Positions 52,101 through 61,603 are shown, counted from the first letter of the stretch. The stretch: 64,000 nt of DNA from Pseudomonadota bacterium (GCA_023428645.1 JAEYXD010000054.1:1-64000), one strand, 5' to 3'. Numbers and translations are program-made. Notes: generated by a model not told the origin, from the sequence alone.

Positions 52101-53571
52101 CCTTCTCCGGCACGAAGGCGGCCAAGCGGCTCTGCGTGCGCAGCAGATCCGCTTCGGTCAGCTCCGGCGACTCTCCGCGCAAGCGCGCGAGCAGCGTGAC
52201 GAATTGCTCGGGCGGCACCGCCGGGCTGCACAGGAAGCCTTGATACTGATCGCAGCCGAGCTCGCGCAGGAAGTCCAGCTGTGGCGCGTGCTCCACGCCT
52301 TCCGCGACGACGCGCAAGCGCAAGCTGTGCGCGAGCGAAATGATCGCGCGCACGATCGCGGCGTCATCGGCATTCGTCATCACGTCGCGGATGAAGCTGC
52401 GATCGATCTTCAGCTTGTCGAGCGGAAATCGCCGCAGATGACTCAAGCTCGAATAGCCGGTGCCGAAGTCGTCGATCGAGATGAGCACGCCCATCGCGCT
52501 CAACGACTGCAGCGTCTCCGCGGAGGCTTCCGCGTTCGCCATCAGCGCGCTTTCGGTGAGCTCCAGCTCCAGATAGCCTGGCGCGAGCTGTGCGTTCGTC
52601 AATGCGCTGCGCACGACCGACGCGAGATCGGCATCGTGAAACTGCTGCGCCGACAGATTCACCGCGATGCGTATCGGGGTGACGCCGCGATCGAGCCATT
52701 CGCGCATCTGTCTGCACGCCTCGCGCAGCACCCACTCACCGATCGGCAGGATCAGGCCCGTCTCTTCCGCGAGCGGGATGAACACGTTCGGCGGCACCAT
52801 GCCGCGCGTCGGATGGCACCACCGGATCAAGGCTTCGGCGCTGCGCACGCGGCCCGTCGCGATGTCGACCTTCGGTTGGAAATACAGCTGCAGTTGGCGG
52901 CGATCGAGCGCGGCGCGCAGCTCGTTCTCGAGCGCGATCCGATCGTCGTCCAGGTGGCTCATTTCGGCCGCATAGAAGCGATACATGCCGCGTGCGGACC
53001 TTTTCGCATAGCGCATCGCGGAGTTCGCGCGGCTCAGCAGCCGGACGAACGAGTCGCCGTCGAGCGGATACATGCTGATGCCGATGCTCACCGACGGCAG
53101 CACGTCGACCACGCCGGCCTGGAACGGCTGTTGCAGCGCGCTGATCATCTTCGCAGCGATCGCTTCGGCATCGCGGGCGCTCTGCAGATCTTTCGCGAGC
53201 ACCGTGAACTCGTCACCGGCGAGGCGCGCCAGTGCGTCGTTGCGGCGCAGGACCGTGCGCAGCCGCCGCGACACTTCCAGCAACAGCTCGTCGCCGATGT
53301 GGTGCCCGAGAGAATCGTTGATCGGTTTCAGGCGATCGACGTTCACGACGAACAGCGCGAGCTGCGCAGAGCGTTGCTGCGCGTCACTGAGTGCTTGGTG
53401 CGCTTCCTCGGCGAGCGCGACGCGATCCGGCAATCCCGTCAAGGCGTCGACGTGCCGCAGGTCCGCTGACTTGCGAGCGCTCCGGCCGACGGCGAAGCGC
53501 AGCATGGCGTACGCAAAGGCCGCGAATGCGCATGAGCCGATGACAATCCAGGTCGAGTTCGTGACTGGCAT
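51979..53571 (-). CDS. GGDEF-EAL cyclic-di-GMP signalling protein
   Basis: 530 aa. One N-terminal membrane helix (WIVIGSCAFAAFAYAMLRFAV), a GGDEF domain (DALTGLPDR to residue ~200) in which the active site reads LAGDEF, and an EAL domain (SAEALIRW, ELTESALM, DDFGTGYSSLSHLRRFPLDKLKIDRSFI, EGVE) with the metal-binding residues in place. The Ala for Gly change may weaken cyclase activity, so it is likely a phosphodiesterase with a regulatory GGDEF. The last ~65 residues after the EAL domain are unlike the family and overlap the small gene on the other strand. Confidence 0.88.
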   Translation of the reverse strand: MPVTNSTWIVIGSCAFAAFAYAMLRFAVGRSARKSADLRHVDALTGLPDRVALAEEAHQALSDAQQRSAQLALFVVNVDRLKPINDSLGHHIGDELLLEVSRRLRTVLRRNDALARLAGDEFTVLAKDLQSARDAEAIAAKMISALQQPFQAGVVDVLPSVSIGISMYPLDGDSFVRLLSRANSAMRYAKRSARGMYRFYAAEMSHLDDDRIALENELRAALDRRQLQLYFQPKVDIATGRVRSAEALIRWCHPTRGMVPPNVFIPLAEETGLILPIGEWVLREACRQMREWLDRGVTPIRIAVNLSAQQFHDADLASVVRSALTNAQLAPGYLELELTESALMANAEASAETLQSLSAMGVLISIDDFGTGYSSLSHLRRFPLDKLKIDRSFIRDVMTNADDAAIVRAIISLAHSLRLRVVAEGVEHAPQLDFLRELGCDQYQGFLCSPAVPPEQFVTLLARLRGESPELTEADLLRTQSRLAAFVPEKAMYRSRGDRSYGGDSARRADSTSAQNHCVGADRLGDLCGE

Positions 53572-53726
53572 GTTGTTGTCAACAGGCGAGTCGTCCTCGC
53601 ATGTCGTAAAGCGGGTATCGGGCAGCGGTCACGGCGCTTGAGCCGCTTGGACGGAATATCTTGTATGCAAAATCCAGTCAGGCCCGAAGTGAGAATTCGG
53701 TCACGCAGGCCGGCTAGAATCCGGCC

Positions 53727-54269
53727 ATGCGAGCAGTGTGTGTCTTCTGCGGTTCGAAACCGGGGTTGGGTGGCGGCTACATGGAGCTGGCGCATCGTGT
53801 TGGGACGCTCATGGCGCAGCAAGGGGTGGCGATCGTTTACGGGGGCGGCCGCGTCGGCTTGATGGGGGCGCTCGCGGATGCTGCGCTCGCGGCAAACGGC
53901 CGCGTGATCGGCGTGATCCCGCAGATGCTCGTCGATCGCGAGGTGGGTCATTCCGGTTTGAGCGAGCTGCACGTCGTGCGCTCCATGGCCGAACGCAAGG
54001 AACTCATGGGATCGCTCGCCGATGCCTTTCTCACGTTGCCGGGCGGCACGGGCACGATGGACGAGTTGTTCGAGGCGTGGACCTGGACGCAGCTCGGCTT
54101 GCAGCACAAGCCCAGCGCGTTGCTGAATTTCGCCGGCTACTACGATCCGCTCGTCGCGTTTCTCGATCGCGCCGTCGAGCAAGGATTCCTGGATGCGCGC
54201 AATCGCGCCAACTTGTGGGTCGACCACGATGCCGAACGTCTCGTTACGCGACTGTGCGCATTCGTCTGA
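53727..54269 (+). CDS. LOG-family nucleotide hydrolase (TIGR00730)
   Basis: 180 aa Rossmann-like protein. VCVFCGSKPG, VYGGGRVGLMGALADAAL, SMAERKELM and the signature PGGTGTMDELFEAWTW are complete. LOG proteins remove ribose 5-phosphate from cytokinin nucleotides or from AMP-like nucleotides. The 157-base region before it shows no sure promoter. Short spacing to panD downstream. Confidence 0.92.
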   Translation: MRAVCVFCGSKPGLGGGYMELAHRVGTLMAQQGVAIVYGGGRVGLMGALADAALAANGRVIGVIPQMLVDREVGHSGLSELHVVRSMAERKELMGSLADAFLTLPGGTGTMDELFEAWTWTQLGLQHKPSALLNFAGYYDPLVAFLDRAVEQGFLDARNRANLWVDHDAERLVTRLCAFV

Positions 54270-54371
54270 CGGTCGGCGCCGCCGCCCGCCCTTGACACCG
54301 CTGTGACCAAACTGCAGCCTCTGCAGCCGCTTTTTGCACCGCCCTACGGCGGTCCCCGGAGTCGATCACAG

Positions 54372-54749
54372 ATGCTGCGCACCATGCTTCAGGCCAAGCT
54401 TCATCGCGTTCGCGTGACAGAGGCAGACCTCGAATACGAAGGCTCGTGCGGCATCGATGAAGCGCTGCTCGAAATGTCGGGCCTGCGCGAGAATCAGTAC
54501 ATCGAGATCTACAACGTCGCTAACGGCGAGCGCTTCTCGACCTACATCATCAAGGCGCCGCGGGGCTCCGGTGCGATCTCGTTGAATGGCGCCGCAGCAC
54601 GCAAGGCGATGGTCGGCGATCCGCTCATCATCGCGGCATACTCGCAATATACGGAGGCCGAGCTCGCGAACTACGCGCCGGTCGTCGTGCTCGTCGATGA
54701 TCAGAATCGGCCGCGGTTGAAAGCAGTGCCCAGCGCGGTCGCGCGTTAG
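54372..54749 (+). CDS. panD: Aspartate 1-decarboxylase PanD
   Basis: 125 aa. MLRTMLQAKLHRVRVTEADLEYEGSCGIDE contains the Gly24-Ser25 self-cleavage site that makes the pyruvoyl group; NVANGERFSTYIIKAPRGSGAISLNGAAARKA completes the active site. It makes beta-alanine for pantothenate. ATG at 54372 was chosen since the family begins there and GGAG precedes it. Confidence 0.95.
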   Translation: MLRTMLQAKLHRVRVTEADLEYEGSCGIDEALLEMSGLRENQYIEIYNVANGERFSTYIIKAPRGSGAISLNGAAARKAMVGDPLIIAAYSQYTEAELANYAPVVVLVDDQNRPRLKAVPSAVAR

Positions 54750-54773
54750 CCCTCGTCGCCGGATTGCAACGCC

Positions 54774-55427
54774 ATGGAATTGATCAGCTGGTTCGTCGAT
54801 TTCATCCTGCATCTGGACAGGCACCTGACCGATCTCGTCGCGGCCTATCACATCTGGATCTACGTCATTCTGTTCCTGATCGTGTACTGCGAGACCGGAC
54901 TCGTCGTCACGCCGTTCCTGCCGGGTGATTCGCTGTTGTTCGCCGTCGGCGCGCTCGCCGCCGTCGATGCGACCGGCACGTTGAACGCGACGCTCGTGTG
55001 GGCGCTGCTGATCGTCGCCGCGATCCTCGGCAACGAGACGAATTTCCAGATCGGCCGCGCGATCGGGCCGCGCGCGTTCAGCGGCAACTTCCGTTGGCTG
55101 AAGCGCGAATACTTGCTGAAGACGCAGGCGTTCTACGAGAAGCACGGCGGCAAGACGATCGTCCTGTCGCGCTTCATTCCGATCATTCGCACGTTCGCGC
55201 CGTTCGTCGCCGGCGTGGGGCAGATGCAGCGCCGCAATTTCTCGCTCTACAACTTCGGCGGCGGCTTCGCCTGGGTCACGATCTTCATCTGGGGCGGCTA
55301 CCTGTTCGGCAACGTGCCCATCATCAAGAACAATTTTGGCATCGTGACGATCGCGATCATCGTGATCTCGTTGCTGCCAGTGGTGTGGGGCTTCTTGAAG
55401 CCCGCGCCGGCCCCGTCGAATTCATGA
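54774..55427 (+). CDS. DedA family membrane protein
   Basis: 217 aa with reentrant and transmembrane segments. YCETGLVVTPFLPGDSLLFAVGALA and the conserved SRFIPIIRTFAPFVAGVGQMQRRNF (two key Arg) define the DedA/SNARE-associated family. E. coli relatives (YqjA, YghB) support proton-motive-force balance, and the family includes undecaprenyl-phosphate and phospholipid scramblases. 24 bases after panD, probably co-transcribed. Confidence 0.92.
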   Translation: MELISWFVDFILHLDRHLTDLVAAYHIWIYVILFLIVYCETGLVVTPFLPGDSLLFAVGALAAVDATGTLNATLVWALLIVAAILGNETNFQIGRAIGPRAFSGNFRWLKREYLLKTQAFYEKHGGKTIVLSRFIPIIRTFAPFVAGVGQMQRRNFSLYNFGGGFAWVTIFIWGGYLFGNVPIIKNNFGIVTIAIIVISLLPVVWGFLKPAPAPSNS

Positions 55428-55437
55428 GGCAGCGGCC

Positions 55438-56136
55438 GTGGCGACGATCACGGTCGAGCGACGCTTCAACGGACCGCCCGATACGGGCAACGGCGGCTAC
55501 AGCGCGGGCTTGATTGCGACGGCGATCGGTGCGGACGTCGCCGTCCGCCTGCAGCAGCCGATTCCCTTGGCGCGAGCGCTCACGATCGCGAAATCCGGCG
55601 ACGGCACGTGGGACGTGCGTGCGGACGACGCGGTGATCGCCACGGCGCGCGCCGTCACGATCGAAGCGTCAGCGCCGCGGTCGCCGCCGTATTCGGCGGC
55701 GCTCGCCGCATCGAGGCACTACGTCGGCTTCGACCAGCATTCCTGGCCGGGTTGTTTCGTGTGCGGGCCGCGGCGCGAGCTGCAGGACGGCCTGCGGATC
55801 TTTCCGGGTGCGATCGAGGGTGCGGCGCTCCACGCGGCGCCGTGGATTCCGGACGCGAGCCTCGACGACGGCGCAGGACGCGTGCGGCCGGAATTCATCT
55901 GGGCCGCGCTCGATTGTCCCGGCTATTTCGCGACCGCTCATCCGGCGCCGGCCTTGCTGGGGGAGCTCGCTGTGAACATCGAACGGTTCGCGCGCATCGA
56001 CGAGCGGTGCGTCATCGTGTCGTGGCCGATCGGCAGGGACGGTCGCAAGCATCGCGCGGGCACAGCCTTGTTCGGCGCAGACGGCGAGCGCTGCGCGATC
56101 GGCGTGGCGACGTGGATCGAGCTGAAGCCGGCATGA
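55438..56136 (+). CDS. Hotdog-like (thioesterase-type) hypothetical protein
   Basis: 232 aa from GTG with GAGG nine bases upstream. FNGPPDTGNGGYSAGLIAT and CFVCGPRRELQDGLRIFPG are conserved in actinobacterial and proteobacterial uncharacterised proteins with a double hotdog look. The FVCGP loop and FIWAALDCPGYFA are typical of acyl-CoA thioesterase-like relatives. No proven activity. 10 bases after the DedA gene. Confidence 0.72.
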   Translation: MATITVERRFNGPPDTGNGGYSAGLIATAIGADVAVRLQQPIPLARALTIAKSGDGTWDVRADDAVIATARAVTIEASAPRSPPYSAALAASRHYVGFDQHSWPGCFVCGPRRELQDGLRIFPGAIEGAALHAAPWIPDASLDDGAGRVRPEFIWAALDCPGYFATAHPAPALLGELAVNIERFARIDERCVIVSWPIGRDGRKHRAGTALFGADGERCAIGVATWIELKPA

Positions 56137-56178
56137 GCGATGGCGCCCGAGCAGGCTCGGTGTGCTTCGTCGCGCTCG

Positions 56179-57816
56179 CTATTTCCGCGCGTACCAATAG
56201 GTCATCGCACTGACGGCCACCAGCGCCATGCCCGGCCACTGCGGATCGCGACCCAGGGCCAGCCACACGATGCCGCCGAGCAGGCCCACCGCGGCCAACA
56301 GCACGCGATCGCGCCGCCGGCCTTCCTCGCGCAACTGCGCGCGCAGCAATCCGGCACTCTTGTCTTCGATCGGGAGCGTGAGGCGATGGTCGGAGGCGCG
56401 CTGGATCGCAAGCTGCGCCAGGCTCGGCAGCTTGTGCAATGAGTCGAGCAGGATCGGGAGCTGCTCGCGAACGTCCTTCAGCGTCTCCTTGAGGCTGTAG
56501 CGCTCGCGCATCCATTGGCGCAGCAGCGGCTGCGCCGTGTCCCACAAATCCAGATCCGGATACAGCTGGCGCCCGACGCCTTCGATCTGCAGCAACGTCT
56601 TCTGGATCAGCAGCATCTGCGGCTGCATCTGCGCGTCGAAACGTTGTGCCGTCTCGAACAGATTGATCAGCAGATGGCCGAACGAGATCTCCTTGAGCGG
56701 CTTGTTCGCGATCGGCTCGCACACCGTACGCACGGCCGCTTCGAGCTCGTCGACGCGCACATGCGCAGGCACCCACTCGGACTCGATGAACAGCTCGGCG
56801 ATGCGCCGATAGTCCCGCTCGAAGAAGGCGAGAAATTTCTCGGCCAGATAGTGCTGGTCGCGCGGCTCGAGACTGCCGACGATGCCGAAGTCGACGGCCG
56901 CATAGCGCGGGTGCTCGGGATCGTCCAGCAGCACGAAGATGTTGCCGGGGTGCATGTCCGCGTGAAAGAAATTGTGCTTGAACGCCTGCGTGAAAAAGAT
57001 CTCCACGCCGTTCTCCGCCAGCCGCTTGATGTTCGCGCCGCGGCGCTGCAGCTCGGGAATGTCGTTGACGAGCACGCCGCGCACGCGCTCCATCACCATG
57101 ACGTTCTTGCGGCAGAAGTCCCAATACACTTCGGGAACGTACAACAGGTGCGAGCCCGCGAAGTTGCGCTTGAGCTGCGCGGCGTTCGCCGCCTCGCGCA
57201 TCAGGTCGAGCTCGTCGATGATCGTCTTTTCGTATTCGCGCACGAGCTCCGCGGGCCGCAGCCGCTCGGCCTGCGACCAGTACCGGTTCGCGAGATCGGC
57301 CAGCGTGCGCATCACTTCGAGATCACGCTCGATCAGCTGGCGGATGCCCGGCCGCACGACCTTGACGACGACTTCCTTGCCGTTCTTCAGCGTCGCCGCG
57401 TGCACCTGCGCGATCGTCGCGGCGGCGAGTGGCGTCTCGTCGAATTGCGCGAACGCCTCGCTCACCGGCATCCCGTACGCCTGCTCGATGATGAGCTTCG
57501 CGTCCACGCCGCTGAAAGGCGGCACGCGGTCCTGCAGCTTCTCGAGCTCATCGGCGATGTCCCGCGGCAGCAGATCGCGGCGCGTCGAGAGCATCTGGCC
57601 GAACTTCATGAAGATCGGGCCGAGCGCCTCGAACGCGAGTCGCAGCCGCTCGCCGCGCGTCCCGGCGCGCTCGCGCTGGAACCATGTCGCGGGCGAAAGA
57701 TAGAACGCGAATCGCAGGGGGCGAAACAGGTGCGTCGCGAGAATGATGTCGTCGAGCCCGTACCGAACGAGCACGCGCTGGATCTCGAGCAAGCGGGACA
57801 GAACGCGCAGCCGCAT
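56179..57816 (-). CDS. ubiB: Ubiquinone biosynthesis ATPase-like kinase UbiB
   Basis: 545 aa. Atypical kinase of the ABC1/ADCK/UbiB family: KxGQ motif in FMKFGQMLSTRRDLLP, alanine-rich loop AAATIAQVHAATLKNG, catalytic HADMHPGNIF and DFGIVG. Two C-terminal membrane helices (LLAAVGLLGGIVWLAL, GMALVAVSAMTYWYA) anchor it. It supports coenzyme Q synthesis, probably by ATP-driven lipid handling. Third gene of ubiE-ubiJ-ubiB. Confidence 0.95.
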   Translation of the reverse strand: MRLRVLSRLLEIQRVLVRYGLDDIILATHLFRPLRFAFYLSPATWFQRERAGTRGERLRLAFEALGPIFMKFGQMLSTRRDLLPRDIADELEKLQDRVPPFSGVDAKLIIEQAYGMPVSEAFAQFDETPLAAATIAQVHAATLKNGKEVVVKVVRPGIRQLIERDLEVMRTLADLANRYWSQAERLRPAELVREYEKTIIDELDLMREAANAAQLKRNFAGSHLLYVPEVYWDFCRKNVMVMERVRGVLVNDIPELQRRGANIKRLAENGVEIFFTQAFKHNFFHADMHPGNIFVLLDDPEHPRYAAVDFGIVGSLEPRDQHYLAEKFLAFFERDYRRIAELFIESEWVPAHVRVDELEAAVRTVCEPIANKPLKEISFGHLLINLFETAQRFDAQMQPQMLLIQKTLLQIEGVGRQLYPDLDLWDTAQPLLRQWMRERYSLKETLKDVREQLPILLDSLHKLPSLAQLAIQRASDHRLTLPIEDKSAGLLRAQLREEGRRRDRVLLAAVGLLGGIVWLALGRDPQWPGMALVAVSAMTYWYARK

Positions 57817-57824
57817 GAGGCGCC

Positions 57825-58412
57825 CTAACGCTGCTGTAAACGCGTCAGGCGCGCTTCGAGCCGCGCGACGTCGTCGCGCAGCTTGTCGACATCGGCGAAG
57901 AACTCGTCCGCTTCGGTGCGCGTCGGCAGATCGCGGCTCTCCTCGGTGAGATACTCCGCGACGTTCTGCGTGAACGTATCCAACGCGCGGCGTCCGAAGC
58001 CGAGCGCGGCGCGGGCCGCATTGCCGACCTGATGCGCGGCCATGTCGCCGATCACGCGCGAGAGCTCCTCTTCAAGATCCGGTTGCGCGGCATTCAACAG
58101 CTCACTGAACGTTTGCGCGACTTCGGCATCGCCCTGGATGTGGATCGAGCCGCCACGAATCGCCGCCTCGGGCTTCGGGCCAGTCAGCCGCATGAATGCG
58201 AGCGGTGTGCCCGACAGCGACGCCGCGGGAGCTGCGGCTTCCTGCGTATCGATCGTCATGCGGCCGCCGTCGGAGCGAAAGAACAGGTTCAGCGGCACGC
58301 CGGTCAGATGCAGCGCGAGCACTTTGCCCTCGAGCTGCTTGCACAAGCGCTGCGCGGCGGCCGAGCCCGCGATGTTGCGATTGAGGACGGATTCGAAAGG
58401 CGCTAATCGCAT
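57825..58412 (-). CDS. ubiJ: Ubiquinone biosynthesis accessory factor UbiJ
   Basis: 195 aa. An SCP2 lipid-binding domain (ALHLTGVPLNLFFRSDGGRMTIDT, FMRLTGPKPEAAIRGGSIHIQGDAEVAQTF) is followed by a C-terminal coiled coil (LPTRTEADEFFADVDKLRDDVARLEARLTRL). UbiJ organises the soluble Ubi complex with UbiK. Position between ubiE and ubiB is the classic gammaproteobacterial order. Confidence 0.92.
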   Translation of the reverse strand: MRLAPFESVLNRNIAGSAAAQRLCKQLEGKVLALHLTGVPLNLFFRSDGGRMTIDTQEAAAPAASLSGTPLAFMRLTGPKPEAAIRGGSIHIQGDAEVAQTFSELLNAAQPDLEEELSRVIGDMAAHQVGNAARAALGFGRRALDTFTQNVAEYLTEESRDLPTRTEADEFFADVDKLRDDVARLEARLTRLQQR

Positions 58413-58416
58413 GACT

Positions 58417-59181
58417 TCAGAGCTTCCAGCCGCGGTGCAGGGCGACGATGCCGCCGCTCAGGTTGTGATATCGACATTGATCGAGCCCCGCGCTGCGCAT
58501 CATGCCGAGCAGCGTCTCCTGCGTCGGGAAGCGGCGAATGGATTCGGCCAGATAGCGATAGCTGTCCGCGTCCTTCGCGACGACCTTGCCGAGCCACGGC
58601 AGGACGCTGAACGAATAGGCATCGTAGATGGGCTTCAGCCCCGGCACGGTCGGATGCGAGAACTCGAGGATCATGAGTTGACCGCCCGGCTTGAGCACGC
58701 GCGTCATCGACCGCAACGCGGCGTCCTTGTCGGTGACATTGCGCAGGCCGAAGCCGATCGTCACGCAATCGAAGCTGCTGTCGGGAAACGGCAGGCACTC
58801 CGCATTCGCGATCGAATAGCGGATGTTGCCGACGAGCCCGCGGTCGGTCATCGCATCGCGGCCCGCGGCGAGCATCGCGGCGTTGATGTCCGTCAACACG
58901 ACGAGCCCGCTGGCGCCGACCTGCTTCGCCATGCCCGCCGACAGGTCTCCGGTGCCGCCCGCCACGTCCAGCGCGCGTTGGCCGGGGCGCAGCCCCGTCT
59001 GCGACAGCGCAAACTGCTTCCACACGCGGTGCACGCCGCCCGACATGAGGTCGTTCATGAGGTCGTAGTTGCCCGCGACCGATTCGAACACCGCACGAAC
59101 GCGGGCGGCTTTCTCTGCGACGGGCACTTCCTGGAAACCGAAGTCGGTCGTGCTGGCCGGTTTGTCGTCGTTCGTGCTCAT
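58417..59181 (-). CDS. ubiE: Ubiquinone/menaquinone C-methyltransferase UbiE
   Basis: 254 aa SAM-dependent methyltransferase. YDLMNDLMSGGVHRVWKQF, LDVAGGTGDLS (SAM motif I), LTDINAAML, CVTIGFGLRNVTDK and FSHPTVPGL are diagnostic. It performs C-methylation in ubiquinone synthesis (and menaquinone where made). A longer in-frame start (59226) would run into the adjacent repeat region and was not chosen. Confidence 0.95.
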   Translation of the reverse strand: MSTNDDKPASTTDFGFQEVPVAEKAARVRAVFESVAGNYDLMNDLMSGGVHRVWKQFALSQTGLRPGQRALDVAGGTGDLSAGMAKQVGASGLVVLTDINAAMLAAGRDAMTDRGLVGNIRYSIANAECLPFPDSSFDCVTIGFGLRNVTDKDAALRSMTRVLKPGGQLMILEFSHPTVPGLKPIYDAYSFSVLPWLGKVVAKDADSYRYLAESIRRFPTQETLLGMMRSAGLDQCRYHNLSGGIVALHRGWKL

Positions 59182-59229
59182 GGGGGCAGGGATTGTAGCC
59201 GCGGTGCAGCCGCAGACCCAATTCAAAAA

Positions 59230-59290
59230 CGGCTGCAGCCGGCTCCCTCCCCGGTGTGGCGGTGGAGGCTAGGGGAGGGGTGCTTCGGTG
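59230..59290 (-). repeat. Dispersed C-rich/G-rich hairpin repeat upstream of ubiE
   Basis: GGCTCCCTCCCCGGTGTGG then GGTGGAGGCTAGGGGAGGGG, the same arrangement as at 44991-45055, here between the DUF971 gene and the ubiE start. Confidence 0.6.
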
Positions 59291-59306
59291 CGGCTGCGCT
59301 GGCGAG

Positions 59307-59669
59307 TCATTTTTTCACGGCCGTCGGATACGCAATCCCGAGCTCTTTCAGCCGCCCGAGATACTGCTGCCATTTCGATTCATGCTCGGTGCCGAGCTCG
59401 CGCAGGTAGCTCCAGGAGTACAGCCCGGTGTCATGGCCGTCGTCGAACACGAGCTTGATCGCGTAGTTGCCGACCGGCTCGACGGCGCGCACCCCGACGT
59501 CGTGTTTGCCGAGCTGCAAGGTTTCCTGGCCGGGGCCATGCCCGCGCACTTCCGCGGACGGCGAGTACACACGCAGATACTCGAACGGCAGCTCGAAGCG
59601 GGCACCGTCGTCGAATTCGACGTCGAGCACGCGCGATTTCGTGCGGAGCTTGATGGAGGTCGGGCGCAT
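59307..59669 (-). CDS. DUF971 domain protein
   Basis: 120 aa. The DUF971/GBBH-like N-terminal fold: IKLRTKSRVLDVEFDDGARFELPFEYLRVYSPSAEVRGHG, then AIKLVFDDGHDTGLYSWSYLRELG. The family is linked to iron-sulfur cluster carriers and gamma-butyrobetaine hydroxylase N-termini, with function still open; location directly after hslU is common in related genomes. Confidence 0.9.
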   Translation of the reverse strand: MRPTSIKLRTKSRVLDVEFDDGARFELPFEYLRVYSPSAEVRGHGPGQETLQLGKHDVGVRAVEPVGNYAIKLVFDDGHDTGLYSWSYLRELGTEHESKWQQYLGRLKELGIAYPTAVKK

Positions 59670-59697
59670 GAGCCTTCCGGGGCGCTGACGGGTGCTG

Positions 59698-61035
59698 TTA
59701 CAGGATGTACCGCGTCAAGTCCTCGTCCTTGACGAGTTCGCCCAAGTATTTGTCGACGTACGCGGCATCGATCGTGAGCTGCGTGCCGCCGCGGTCCGCC
59801 GCTTCGTACGACAGCGTTTCGAGCAGGCGTTCGAGCACCGTGTGCAAGCGGCGCGCGCCGATGTTCTCGGTGCGCTCGTTGACCTGGAACGCGACTTCCG
59901 CGAGACGCCGTACGCCGCTGTCGGCGAACTGCAGTTCGACGCCCTCGGTCGCGAGCAGCGCCTTGTATTGCGTGCACAGCGAGGCATCGGGCTCCGTCAG
60001 GATGCGAATGAAATCCTCGACCTTGAGCGCGTCGAGCTCGACGCGGATCGGAAAGCGGCCCTGCAGCTCGGGGATCAGGTCCGACGGCTTCGACATGTGG
60101 AACGCGCCGGATGCGATGAAGAGAATGTGGTCCGTCTTCACGACGCCGTGCTTCGTGCTGACGGTGCTGCCTTCGACGAGCGGCAGCAGATCGCGCTGCA
60201 CGCCTTCGCGCGAAACGTCGGCGCCGTGCGTCTCCTGGCGGCGGGCGATCTTGTCGATCTCGTCGATGAACACGATGCCGTTCTGCTCGGCGTTGCGCAG
60301 CGCGCTCAGCTTGAGCTCCTCCTCGTTGATCATCTTCGCCGCTTCCTCGTCGACGAGCAGCTTCATCGCATCACGCACTTTCACCTTGCGCTCACGCGTC
60401 CGGTTGCCGCCCAGGTTCGAGAACATGTTCTGCAGCTGCTGCGTGAGATCTTCCATGCCGGCGGGCGCCATGATCTCGACGCCCATCGGGATGGCGCGCA
60501 CTTCGATCTCGATCTCGCGCTCGTCCAGCTGGCCTTCACGCAGCATCTTGCGGAATTTCTGGCGTGTCTCCTGATCGCGCGGTTCGCGCTCCGGCTCCGT
60601 CATGAAGCCCACCGTCTTCGGCCGCGGCAGCAGTGCGTCGAGCACGCGCTCTTCCGCGGCGTCGAGCGCGCGATGCCGGACCTTTTCCATCTCCTGCTCG
60701 CGGGTCATCTTCACCGCGATGTCCATCAGATCCTTGATGATCGAGTCGACCTCGCGGCCGACGTAGCCGACCTCGGTGAACTTCGTCGCTTCGACCTTGA
60801 TGAACGGCGCGCTCGCGAGCTTGGCGAGGCGGCGCGCGATCTCGGTCTTGCCGACGCCGGTCGGGCCGATCATCAGAATGTTCTTGGGCGTGATCTCGGC
60901 GCGCAGGTTTTCGGCGACCTGCATGCGTCGCCAGCGGTTGCGCAGCGCGATCGCGACAGCGCGCTTCGCGGCACCTTGCCCGACGATGTGCTTGTCGAGC
61001 TCTTGAACGATTTCGCGGGGAGTCATGGAAGACAT
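59698..61035 (-). CDS. hslU: ATP-dependent protease ATPase subunit HslU
   Basis: 445 aa AAA+ unfoldase. TPREIVQELDKHIVGQ, Walker A GPTGVGKTE, pore loop GYVGR, Walker B GIVFIDEIDKI, sensor ELQGRFPIRVEL, and a C-terminus ending in DLTRYIL that inserts into HslV. It feeds substrates to HslV. The start codon is 22 bases past hslV; a second ATG three codons on (61026) is an alternative. Confidence 0.96.
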   Translation of the reverse strand: MSSMTPREIVQELDKHIVGQGAAKRAVAIALRNRWRRMQVAENLRAEITPKNILMIGPTGVGKTEIARRLAKLASAPFIKVEATKFTEVGYVGREVDSIIKDLMDIAVKMTREQEMEKVRHRALDAAEERVLDALLPRPKTVGFMTEPEREPRDQETRQKFRKMLREGQLDEREIEIEVRAIPMGVEIMAPAGMEDLTQQLQNMFSNLGGNRTRERKVKVRDAMKLLVDEEAAKMINEEELKLSALRNAEQNGIVFIDEIDKIARRQETHGADVSREGVQRDLLPLVEGSTVSTKHGVVKTDHILFIASGAFHMSKPSDLIPELQGRFPIRVELDALKVEDFIRILTEPDASLCTQYKALLATEGVELQFADSGVRRLAEVAFQVNERTENIGARRLHTVLERLLETLSYEAADRGGTQLTIDAAYVDKYLGELVKDEDLTRYIL

Positions 61036-61057
61036 AGCAGGGCTCGGCGAACGGTGC

Positions 61058-61603
61058 TCAGGCGCCATTCGCCTTCAATTCCTCGATCGTCAGGTTGCGA
61101 TTGGTATAGATGCAGATGTCGGCCGCGATGTGCAACGATTTCTCCACGATCGCGCGCGCGTCCAGCTCCGTGTTCTGGGTCAGGGCGCGCGCCGCGGCGA
61201 GCGCGAACGAGCCGCCCGAGCCGATCGCCATGATCTCGTCCTCGGGCTCGATCACATCGCCGTTGCCGGAAATGATGAACGAGCTCTTGGCGTCGGCGAC
61301 GCACAGCAGCGCTTCCAGCCGCCGCAGGCTGCGGTCCGAACGCCAGTCCTTCGCGAGCTCGATCGCGGCTCGCGTGAGATTGCCGAACTGCTGCAGCTTC
61401 GCCTCGAAGCGCTCGAACAGCGTGAACGCGTCGGCGGTGCCGCCCGCGAAGCCCGCCACGACCTTGCCTTCGTACAGGCGGCGCACCTTGCGCGCATTGC
61501 CTTTCATCACCGTATTGCCGAGCGACACCTGGCCGTCGCCGCCGATCGCAACGACGCCGTTGCGCCGGACCGAGAGAATCGTAGTGCCGTGAAAGTCTGT
61601 CAT
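61058..61603 (-). CDS. hslV: ATP-dependent protease peptidase subunit HslV
   Basis: 181 aa proteasome-like peptidase. Processing at HG|TTIL exposes catalytic Thr (residue 7). GGDGQVSLGNTVMK, GFAGGTADAFTL and IGSGGSFALAAARAL are conserved. It forms a double hexamer capped by HslU. Confidence 0.96.
   Translation of the reverse strand: MTDFHGTTILSVRRNGVVAIGGDGQVSLGNTVMKGNARKVRRLYEGKVVAGFAGGTADAFTLFERFEAKLQQFGNLTRAAIELAKDWRSDRSLRRLEALLCVADAKSSFIISGNGDVIEPEDEIMAIGSGGSFALAAARALTQNTELDARAIVEKSLHIAADICIYTNRNLTIEELKANGA

Noticed and set aside
54303..54371. N-terminal extension of panD
   Set aside because: PanD proteins start at the MLRTML position; the Gly-Ser cleavage site is then at residues 24-25 as expected, and GGAG precedes that ATG.
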